This document shows positions 57,610-64,000 of a DNA stretch of 64,000 bases, one piece after another. The notes below the pieces were generated by a model that saw only the letters and a program-made list of their open reading frames with translations, had not been told where the DNA came from and did not search any database. This DNA comes from Bradyrhizobium sp. SZCCT0153 (lineage in GTDB: Bacteria; Pseudomonadota; Alphaproteobacteria; Rhizobiales; Xanthobacteraceae). Numbering within the stretch: the stretch's first letter is position 1; every line of letters starts with the position of its first letter. The position numbers were made by a program, and so were the translations under genes. Location: positions 186,001 to 250,000 of the forward strand of contig NZ_JAFCKS010000003.1 in NCBI RefSeq assembly GCF_018129995.1. The letters run 5' to 3'.

Positions 57610-58386
57610 ATGTTCAAGGTGCGCGTGATCCCCTGCCTCGACGTCAAGGACGGCCGGGTCGTCAAGGGCGTCAACTTCGTCGATTTGCGCGATGCCGGCG
57701 ATCCCGTCGAAGCGGCGATCGCCTATGACGCCGCCGGCGCCGACGAGCTCACCTTCCTCGACATCACCGCGACCCATGAGAACCGCGGCATCATGCTGGA
57801 CGTGGTCCGGCGCACGGCCGAGGCCTGCTTCATGCCCGTCACCGTCGGCGGCGGCGTGCGTGAGGTCAACGACATCAAGACGCTGCTGCGTGCGGGCGCC
57901 GACAAGGTCTCGATCAACAGCGCCGCGGTGTCGCGTCGCGAGTTCGTCAAGGAAGCCGCAGAAAAATTCGGCGAGCAGTGCGTGGTGGTCGCGATCGACG
58001 CCAAGCGGGTCAAGCGCGCCGGTGGCGGAGAGCGCTGGGAGATCTTTACCCATGGTGGCCGCAACTCGACCGGGATCGACGCCATCGAATACGCCCAGGA
58101 AGTGGTCTCGCTCGGCGCGGGCGAGATCCTGCTCACCTCGATGGACCGCGACGGTACCAGGCAGGGGTTCGACATCCCGCTGACCCGAGCGATCGCCGAC
58201 AGCGTTCCCGTTCCGGTGATCGCCTCGGGCGGCGTCGGCAATCTCGATCACCTGGTCGACGGTATCCGCGACGGCCACGCCACCGCGGTGCTGGCCGCCT
58301 CCATCTTCCACTTCGGGGAATTCACCATTCGCGAAGCCAAGGAGCACATGTCCCGGCGCGGGCTGCCCATGCGCCTCGATGCCTGA
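57610..58386 (+). CDS. hisF: Imidazole glycerol phosphate synthase cyclase subunit
   Basis: A 258-residue barrel that uses ammonia from HisH to form IGP and AICAR. It starts [20 protein letters not shown] (catalytic Asp11), with [44 protein letters not shown] (second catalytic Asp) and [16 protein letters not shown]. hisE follows after 94 bp. Confidence 0.97.
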   Translation: MFKVRVIPCLDVKDGRVVKGVNFVDLRDAGDPVEAAIAYDAAGADELTFLDITATHENRGIMLDVVRRTAEACFMPVTVGGGVREVNDIKTLLRAGADKVSINSAAVSRREFVKEAAEKFGEQCVVVAIDAKRVKRAGGGERWEIFTHGGRNSTGIDAIEYAQEVVSLGAGEILLTSMDRDGTRQGFDIPLTRAIADSVPVPVIASGGVGNLDHLVDGIRDGHATAVLAASIFHFGEFTIREAKEHMSRRGLPMRLDA

Positions 58387-58480
58387 CGACTCCCGTCGAT
58401 AAAAATGCTAGATCAGCCGGTGGGGACCGGCTGTCACCCGCCAAGGTCATCAGTCAGGCCGCGTTTTCCGAGTATTCTGA

Positions 58481-58807
58481 ATGCCGCGTTTCACGATCCA
58501 CGATCTGGCCCAGACCATCGACGCCCGGGCGGCGGCCGGCGGCGAGGCCTCGTACACCCGCAAGCTCCTGGACAAGGGCGCCGAACATTGCGCCAAGAAG
58601 TTCGGTGAGGAAGCAGTCGAAACCGTCATCGCAGCAGTCGAAAACGATCGCGATCATCTGATCGCTGAAGGCGCCGACCTGCTGTACCATTTCCTTGTGT
58701 TGCTCAAGGCCCGCGGCGTAAAGCTGGAGGAGGTCGAGGCCGCACTGGACAAGCGGACCAATATGTCTGGGTTGGAAGAAAAGGCGTCGCGCAAGGGCGG
58801 CAACTAG
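58481..58807 (+). CDS. hisE: Phosphoribosyl-ATP pyrophosphatase
   Basis: A 108-residue monofunctional HisE (second step of histidine synthesis). The MazG-like helical metal site is [37 protein letters not shown], with the Glu/Asp ligands. The N-terminal YTRKLLDKG motif is present. coaA starts 20 bp later, so they probably share a transcript. Confidence 0.95.
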   Translation: MPRFTIHDLAQTIDARAAAGGEASYTRKLLDKGAEHCAKKFGEEAVETVIAAVENDRDHLIAEGADLLYHFLVLLKARGVKLEEVEAALDKRTNMSGLEEKASRKGGN

Positions 58808-58827
58808 CCGAGGTGGAGAGTCGCGTC

Positions 58828-59784
58828 ATGGATATCCGCGCACCCGAGCAGCAGTATAATCCGTACCGTGTCTACACGCGCGAGCAGTGGTCGCGACTGC
58901 GCGACGACACGCCGATGACGCTGGAGCCCGGCGAGTTCGACCGGCTGCGCTCGCTGCACGATCGCCTCGACCTGCAGGAGGTCGAGGACATCTACCTGCC
59001 GCTGTCGCGCCTGTTGTCGATCTATGTCGATGCGATGCAGCGCCTGTATTACGCGGAGCGCCAGTTCCTCAACATCCGCGACCGCAAGATGCCCTACATC
59101 ATCGGCGTTGCCGGGTCGGTCGCGGTCGGAAAATCCACCACGGCACGCGTGCTCCAGGCATTGCTGGCGCGCTGGTCGCCGCGTCCCAAGGTCGAGCTGA
59201 TCACCACCGACGGATTCCTGTATCCCAATGCCGTGCTCGAACGGCAGGGCATCATGCAGAAGAAGGGTTTTCCCGAGAGCTACGACCTGCCGCTGCTGCT
59301 CAGCTTCCTCTCCGACATCAAGGCCGGCCGCCGCCACGTGCGGGCGCCGGTCTATTCGCATCTGACCTACGACATCGTACCGAACCAGTGGGCCGAGATC
59401 GACCAGCCCGACATCCTGATCGTCGAGGGCGTCAACGTGCTGCAGACCGGCAAGCTGCCGCGTGACGGCAAGGCCGTGCCCGTGGTCTCCGACTTCTTCG
59501 ATTTCTCGGTCTATATCGACGCCGAAGAGGCCGCGCTGCGGCAGTGGTACATCAGGCGTTTCCTGTCGCTGCGCGACACCGCGTTCACCAATCCAAAATC
59601 CTACTTCAACCGCTATGCGCTGTTGTCCGACGAGGAAGCCACCGCCACCGCGATCGCGATCTGGGAGCGCACCAACCTCGCCAATCTCGAGGACAACATC
59701 CTGCCGACCCGCCCCCGCGCGACACTGATCCTGAAGAAGGGCGCGGATCACACGGTGGCGAGCGTGGCGCTGCGACGACTGTAG
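58828..59784 (+). CDS. coaA: Type I pantothenate kinase
   Basis: A 318-residue CoaA, first step of CoA synthesis. The P-loop [12 protein letters not shown] covers residues 93-104. [48 protein letters not shown] and [16 protein letters not shown] are diagnostic. I chose ATG 58828 with GGAGAG upstream; a GTG five codons earlier overlaps that ribosome site. The his-coaA linkage is common in rhizobia. Together with coaE, this window encodes the first and last enzymes of CoA synthesis. Confidence 0.95.
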   Translation: MDIRAPEQQYNPYRVYTREQWSRLRDDTPMTLEPGEFDRLRSLHDRLDLQEVEDIYLPLSRLLSIYVDAMQRLYYAERQFLNIRDRKMPYIIGVAGSVAVGKSTTARVLQALLARWSPRPKVELITTDGFLYPNAVLERQGIMQKKGFPESYDLPLLLSFLSDIKAGRRHVRAPVYSHLTYDIVPNQWAEIDQPDILIVEGVNVLQTGKLPRDGKAVPVVSDFFDFSVYIDAEEAALRQWYIRRFLSLRDTAFTNPKSYFNRYALLSDEEATATAIAIWERTNLANLEDNILPTRPRATLILKKGADHTVASVALRRL

Positions 59785-59797
59785 AGCTCGGTGTCGC

Positions 59798-59885
59798 AGG
59801 GTGGGCAAAGGCGCGAAGCGCCGTGCCCACCATCCATCCGCATTGTCGAACGTGAATGGTGCGCACGCCACGCTTTGCCGACCGT
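59798..59885. repeat. GGGTGGGCAAAG palindromic repeat, copy C (degenerate)
   Basis: Left arm AGGGTGGGCAAAG is exact; the right arm CTTTGCCGACCGT (59,873-59,885) has two mismatches. Compare 22,903 and 35,873. Confidence 0.7.
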
Positions 59886-59910
59886 ACGAGATTCGCGCCT
59901 GCCACCACAT

Positions 59911-59997
59911 CGTCACTGCGAGCGCAGCGAGGCAATGCAGAATCTTTCCGTGGTGGCAGTCTGGCTTGCTTCGTCGCAAGGGCTCCCCGCAATGACG
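59911..59997. repeat. CATTGCGAG-family repeat, degenerate copy
   Basis: GTCACTGCGAGCGCAGCGAG ... CAGTCTGGCTTGCTTCGTCG ... CCCGCAATGACGG matches the full copy at 34,836 with scattered changes. It directly follows the GGGTGGGCAAAG copy, so two repeat families abut between coaA and the convergent kinase. Confidence 0.65.
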
Positions 59998-60010
59998 GCG
60001 GACAGCCTTT

Positions 60011-62236
60011 CTACACCGCGATCTGCCGCGACGCCGCCAGCCCGGCCAGCGCCTCCTCCAGCTTCTCGCGATCGAGCGGCTTGATCAGGAATCCGTTCAT
60101 GCCCGCCTCGAAGCAGGCGTAGCGATCCTCCACCAGCGTATTGGCGGTGAGCGCCAGGATCGGCGTGTGGGGGCCACCCTTGGCTGCCTCATGCGTGCGG
60201 ATGCGTTTTGTCGCCTCGATGCCGTCGAGCTGCGGCATCTGGATGTCCATCAGGACCAGATCATAGGGCGTGCCGGCCGATGATGCCGCAAGCCAGGATT
60301 CCAGCGCGTCCTCGCCATGGACGGCGATGACGACGCGGTGGCCGAGTTTCGTCAGCAGCGAGCGCATCAACAGCGCGTTGATCTCGTTGTCCTCGGCGAC
60401 GAGGACCGAAAAGCCCTTCGCCGGTGCCGCGCCGGTGGATTGGGCCGGTGGCTCCGGCGCCAGATCGGGCGAGGCGACCTCCGGCGTCAGCGCGAGGCGT
60501 GCGGCCAGCGAGGCCGCGCGCAGCGGCTTCACCAGGAAGCCGGTGAAGGCCGGCGAAATTTTCTCGTGACGCGAGCCCGACGTCAGCAGCACGAGGCGTT
60601 GCATCGCATGCGCCCGGGCGGCCTCGCCGAGGCGGTCGGCGATGGCAGCGCCGAGCGCACGGTCGATCAGCACCGAATGCCACGAGCGTTCCGGCAGCAG
60701 CGCTTCGGCCACCGCCGCGTCCGCCACCATGCAGGTCTGGCCACCCCAGCGCTCCAGCCGCCGCGCGATCAGCGAGGCCTCGATGCCGTCGGCAATCAGC
60801 AGGATCGACTTGCCCGTGAGGTCGGGACTGGGGAACGCCGTCTGTTCCGCGCCGATCTGCGATGACGCCAGCGGCACCGCGACCTCGAAGGTCGCGCCCT
60901 TGCCCGGCTCGCTCGTGAGCGTGATGCGACCGCCCATGCGCTTGACGATCCGCTCGCTGATGGCAAGCCCGAGCCCCGTGCCGCCATAGGTGCGCGCGAC
61001 GCGCTCGTCGGCCTGTTCGAATTCGCGGAAGATGCGCGACTGCGCCTCCGGCGCAATGCCGATGCCGGTGTCGCGCACCAGAAAGCAGATCTCGTTCGGC
61101 CAGATACCGGGTTCGACGATCAGCGCGACGCCGCCGCTCGCGGTGAACTTGATGGCATTGCCGGCGAGGTTGAGCAGCACCTGGCGCAGCCGCGCGGCAT
61201 CGCCGACCACCTCGAGCGGCAGGCGCTCGTCGACATAGGCGGCGATCTCCAGCTTCTTGGCCTGTGCGCGGGGCGCGAGCAGCTCGGTGATTTCCTCGAT
61301 CAGGGCGGAGAGCGCGAAGGGACGCTGCTCGAGATCGAGCTTGCCGGCTTCGATCTTGGAATAGTCGAGCAACTCCTCGATCAGCGCCATCAGCGCTTCG
61401 CCGGAGGTCTTCACGGCCCTGGCGTAGGTCGCCTGCTCCGGCGTCAGCGTGGTGTCGAGCAGGAGCCCGCCCATGCCGATGATGCCGTTGAGCGGGGTGC
61501 GGATCTCGTGCGACGCCATCGCCAGGAAGCGCGATTTGGCGCGGTTGGCGGCGTCGGCCTGGTCGCGCGCGTCGGACAGCGCGCGCTCGGTCTCGGTGCG
61601 GTCGGTGACGTCGCGTCCGACGCTCTGCAATTCGGCGGGCTGGCCGGCGTCGAGCCGGACATAGCCTTCGCGCCAGGCGATCCAGCGCGCGCCGAGCGGG
61701 GTTGTGATCTTCTGGTCGTGAATACGCGTGCCGTTGCTCTCGCGGGCGCTGTCGCCCTGCTCCAGCACGTCGAAGTCGAAGCGCGTGCCGACCAGCGCGC
61801 CGCGCGCCTGCCCCGCGAGTGCGCAATAGGCGTCGTTGGCAAAGGTGACGCGGCCCTGACGATCGCGCAGTACGATCAAATCGCCCTGCTGCTCGAACAG
61901 GCTGCGCGCGCGCTCTTCGGCTTCCTTCAGTTCCCAATTGCGGTCGATCAGCGCCTCGTTGTGAGCGGCGAGCGAGCGCATCCGCTTGTTGACGAAGCGC
62001 AGCCGCATGCTGAGCGTGGCAAGGCCGAGGCAGGCGAGCGCGAACAGGAAGCTCGCGCCGATCGCAAAGGTGTTGGGATCATAGCCGGAATTCTCGGACC
62101 GGCTGCCGGAGACGAAACCATAGGCGCCGCCGAACGTCGCCGAGAAGATCATGAAGGAGCGAATCGCGAAGGCTATGCGGGGATGCTGCCGCCTGAAGCG
62201 GCGCATGCGCACCTTGATCCGGAACGTCCGACCCAT
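60011..62236 (-). CDS. Hybrid sensor histidine kinase with two receiver domains
   Basis: A 741-residue membrane kinase. Two N-terminal helices (about 22-45 and 55-78), a coiled coil and a PAS domain (about 110-225, [30 protein letters not shown]) lead to the HisKA domain, with phospho-His in [11 protein letters not shown] (about residue 242). The ATPase domain has [18 protein letters not shown] and GGTGLGLAI. The first receiver (about 480-600) is degenerate: its acidic pocket is IAD and only VLIDRALG hints at an acceptor. The second receiver (about 620-735) is intact, with [10 protein letters not shown] and Asp in LVLMDIQMP. The architecture is BarA/ArcB-like. No partner regulator is nearby. 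Confidence 0.9.
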   Translation of the reverse strand: MGRTFRIKVRMRRFRRQHPRIAFAIRSFMIFSATFGGAYGFVSGSRSENSGYDPNTFAIGASFLFALACLGLATLSMRLRFVNKRMRSLAAHNEALIDRNWELKEAEERARSLFEQQGDLIVLRDRQGRVTFANDAYCALAGQARGALVGTRFDFDVLEQGDSARESNGTRIHDQKITTPLGARWIAWREGYVRLDAGQPAELQSVGRDVTDRTETERALSDARDQADAANRAKSRFLAMASHEIRTPLNGIIGMGGLLLDTTLTPEQATYARAVKTSGEALMALIEELLDYSKIEAGKLDLEQRPFALSALIEEITELLAPRAQAKKLEIAAYVDERLPLEVVGDAARLRQVLLNLAGNAIKFTASGGVALIVEPGIWPNEICFLVRDTGIGIAPEAQSRIFREFEQADERVARTYGGTGLGLAISERIVKRMGGRITLTSEPGKGATFEVAVPLASSQIGAEQTAFPSPDLTGKSILLIADGIEASLIARRLERWGGQTCMVADAAVAEALLPERSWHSVLIDRALGAAIADRLGEAARAHAMQRLVLLTSGSRHEKISPAFTGFLVKPLRAASLAARLALTPEVASPDLAPEPPAQSTGAAPAKGFSVLVAEDNEINALLMRSLLTKLGHRVVIAVHGEDALESWLAASSAGTPYDLVLMDIQMPQLDGIEATKRIRTHEAAKGGPHTPILALTANTLVEDRYACFEAGMNGFLIKPLDREKLEEALAGLAASRQIAV

Positions 62237-62361
62237 CGCTACCGACCCCGACTCTTTTGCGAAATTCCGCCACCGCCGCCTGCGACGATGTCGCCTCGAC
62301 CTTGCGAACAGTTTGAGGCTTCGCCGCTGCCTCCAAACAGGGTTGACGAGGTGTTAATGCG

Positions 62362-62835
62362 TCAGAGCGAGGCGGCCTGCAGCGGGAGAGGGCGGTGGCC
62401 GCCGCGAGCACCGACGATCAGGGCCGCGGCCTCGCGCTGCGAGAACGTCTTCGAGCGCACATAGATGCGGTAATCCGCCGGTCCCTCGGTGGAGAGATAG
62501 ATCACCTGGCCGCCGTCGACGGGCTGCGCGGCAATCGAGATGAGGCGGGTCGAAGGATTGGCCTGGCAGGACTCCGATTCCGAACCGGGCCCGTCGTCGA
62601 CGACGGCGAAGTCCGCCGCGTCCGCATCGTCGGTGATCTGGACCCGCACCGTGGCCCGCGCGGGGTCTTCGGTGAAGGCGACATGCATGCCGGCGGTCCA
62701 GAACAGCGACGTCAGCTCGACCGAAGTTTCGCCCAGGGCGATGCAGGGATGCGAGACCGATCCGGTCTCACTGCGTGCGAACACTACGGCCGCCAACAGG
62801 GGAATGACCGAGGCCAGGACCTTGAAACGCAACAT
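62362..62835 (-). CDS. Small secreted protein of unknown function
   Basis: A 157-residue protein with an N-terminal signal peptide (about residues 1-21, LASVIPLLAAVVFARS). The mature part has two cysteines, SHPCIALG and ESESCQANPSTRLI, that could form a disulfide, and an ending with KTFSQREAAALIVGARGG. I recognise no family. It lies 125 bp upstream of the kinase gene on the same strand, so a shared transcript or a periplasmic link to the kinase is possible but unproven. Confidence 0.6.
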   Translation of the reverse strand: MLRFKVLASVIPLLAAVVFARSETGSVSHPCIALGETSVELTSLFWTAGMHVAFTEDPARATVRVQITDDADAADFAVVDDGPGSESESCQANPSTRLISIAAQPVDGGQVIYLSTEGPADYRIYVRSKTFSQREAAALIVGARGGHRPLPLQAASL

Positions 62836-62933
62836 GACACGCTACTCGCCGGGCCCTGTACGGGAACTGATGGGCCTTATGGTTTGCAGAGCGTAAAGGA
62901 AACTCGTTACCGCCGGGTTGACGCGCGCGGCCT

Positions 62934-64000
62934 TCAGGCCATCTGGCGCACATCCTCCGCGAGTGCGCGGTAGGACAGCGCCTCGGCCAGATGCAGCCGG
63001 CCGATCTTCTCGCTGCCGTCGAGGTCGGCGAGCGTGCGCGCCACCCGCAGCACGCGGTGATAGCCGCGCGCCGACAGCCGCATGGTCTCGGCGGCATCGC
63101 GCAGCAGCTTCTGGCCCTGTGCGTCCGGCTTGGCGATCTGTTCCAGCACGGAGGCCGGTGCTTCCGCATTGGTGCGAACACGCGGCAGGCCCGCATCCGC
63201 ATAACGCGCGATCTGGATGTCGCGCGCCGCCGCGACGCGCGCGGCGACTTCGGCCGAGCCTTCGGCCGGCGGCGGCAGGATCAGATCGGCTGCGGTGACC
63301 GCGGGAACCTCGATGCGCAGGTCGATGCGATCCATCAGCGGCCCCGAGATGCGCGCCTGGTAATCGCCGGTGCAGCGGTCGATGCGGCCGCGCTTGCAGG
63401 CATAGCCGGGTTCGAACGCATTGCCGCAGCGGCAGGGATTCATCGCGGCGACGAGCATGAAGCGGGCAGGGTAGGTGACGCGGTGATTGGCGCGCGACAC
63501 CGAGACCTCGCCGTTCTCCAGCGGCTGGCGCAGCGAATCCAGCACGCGCGGGTCGAACTCGGGCAGCTCGTCGAGGAACAGCACGCCCTGATGCGCGAGC
63601 GAGATCTCGCCGGGCCTTGCGCGCATGCCGCCGCCGGTGAGCGCGGCCATGCTGGCGGAATGATGCGGCGAGCGGAACGGACGCCGTGCCGTCAGCGCGC
63701 CGCCTTCGATCTCGCCGGCAACGGAGGCGATCATCGAGACCTCGAGCAGCTCGCCCGGCGACAGCGGCGGCAGGATCGAGGGCAGCCGCGCCGCCAGCAT
63801 CGATTTGCCGGCGCCGGGCGCGCCGATCATCAGCAGATGATGTCCGCCGGCGGCCGCGATCTCCAATGCGCGCTTGGCGCTCTCCTGGCCCTTGATGTCG
63901 CGCAGGTCGAGCGGCGAGGCCGCGGCTTCGTGCACCTTCGGAACAGGCCGCGACAGCACTTGCGTGCCCTTGAAATGGTTGGCGATCTGGATGAGTGAGC
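62934..64000 (-). CDS. ComM/YifB-type Mg-chelatase-like AAA+ ATPase (partial, 5' end outside window)
   Basis: The 3' part (355 codons including the stop) of a protein that is usually about 510 residues. The reading frame stays open to the window edge. Present are the central Mg-chelatase AAA+ domain with Walker A GAPGAGKSMLAARLPSILPP, Walker B GVLFLDELPEF, the zinc-like NPCRCGNAFEPGYACKR segment, sensor GPLMDRIDLRIEVPAV and the C-terminal MgChl domain. The N-terminal Lon-like domain lies outside. ComM is a helicase aiding branch migration in natural transformation; many non-competent bacteria also carry it. Confidence 0.92.
   Translation of the reverse strand, partial: SLIQIANHFKGTQVLSRPVPKVHEAAASPLDLRDIKGQESAKRALEIAAAGGHHLLMIGAPGAGKSMLAARLPSILPPLSPGELLEVSMIASVAGEIEGGALTARRPFRSPHHSASMAALTGGGMRARPGEISLAHQGVLFLDELPEFDPRVLDSLRQPLENGEVSVSRANHRVTYPARFMLVAAMNPCRCGNAFEPGYACKRGRIDRCTGDYQARISGPLMDRIDLRIEVPAVTAADLILPPPAEGSAEVAARVAAARDIQIARYADAGLPRVRTNAEAPASVLEQIAKPDAQGQKLLRDAAETMRLSARGYHRVLRVARTLADLDGSEKIGRLHLAEALSYRALAEDVRQMA

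Noticed and set aside
60261..61937. 558-codon frame overlapping the hybrid kinase on the same strand
   Set aside because: It is an out-of-frame reading of the kinase gene with Arg/Ala-rich sequence and no domain; the kinase frame has full HisKA, ATPase and receiver motifs.

Overview
The window is GC-rich chromosomal DNA of a Bradyrhizobium-like alphaproteobacterium (Bradyrhizobium/Rhodopseudomonas group, Nitrobacteraceae). The evidence is the gene order parB-parA-rsmG-mnmG-mnmE-rho-hemJ // ppsR-maf-coaE-dnaQ-secB, tandem glnK-amtB pairs, the hslV/hslU and hisBHAFE neighbourhoods, strong G/C third-position bias, and several families of short palindromic repeats that I associate with bradyrhizobia. 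Almost everything is core housekeeping DNA. I see no insertion sequence, prophage, CRISPR array or toxin-antitoxin cassette.

Layout. 1-11.8 kb: sugar-nucleotide-type SDR, tRNA-Gly(GCC), thioredoxin-TPR chaperedoxin, LON-domain protein, MHYT-GGDEF-EAL signalling protein, PepSY/cytochrome b561 pair, a TetR regulator divergent from a small membrane protein with two palindromic operators, a Trm112-like protein, a UbiH-family hydroxylase, TesB and a GYF_2 membrane protein. 12-17.6 kb: two glnK-amtB ammonium modules separated by an ArsR regulator, an SRPBCC protein and a ClpP paralogue; a strong intrinsic terminator closes the second module. 17.6-30.4 kb: GFA protein, aminotransferase-ftsK-lolA-xth, cNMP-binding protein, OmpR-type response regulator, L,D-transpeptidase, hydratase-like FAH protein, YggS and two GGDEF proteins. 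30.5-34.8 kb: leuS-lptE-holA.

34.9-47.4 kb is the chromosome-maintenance heart of the window. parB, parA, rsmG, mnmG, mnmE, rho and hemJ run leftward. ppsR, maf, coaE and dnaQ run rightward. Four perfect and two one-mismatch parS palindromes (GTTTCACGTGAAAC) lie between 37.4 and 40.0 kb. The divergent gap at 43,678-44,132 holds four GANTC methylation sites within 49 bp, two 8-bp-arm inverted repeats and a 9-mer DnaA-box-like sequence in opposite orientations. By synteny with Caulobacter (origin beside the ppsR/RP001 homologue) this gap is my best candidate for oriC. An AT-rich block with inverted TTTTGCTGC motifs between mnmE and rho (41.47-41.63 kb) is an alternative or accessory element.

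47.5-64 kb: Tim44-like protein, MltA, Smr, a polytopic membrane protein, hslU/DUF2585/hslV, the histidine operon (hisB-DUF2628-hisH-hisA-hisF-hisE) followed by coaA, a hybrid histidine kinase, a small secreted protein, and the 3' portion of a ComM/YifB-type Mg-chelatase-like ATPase running off the window end.

All functions are assigned from recognisable motifs and gene context read by eye. No database search or computation was run.
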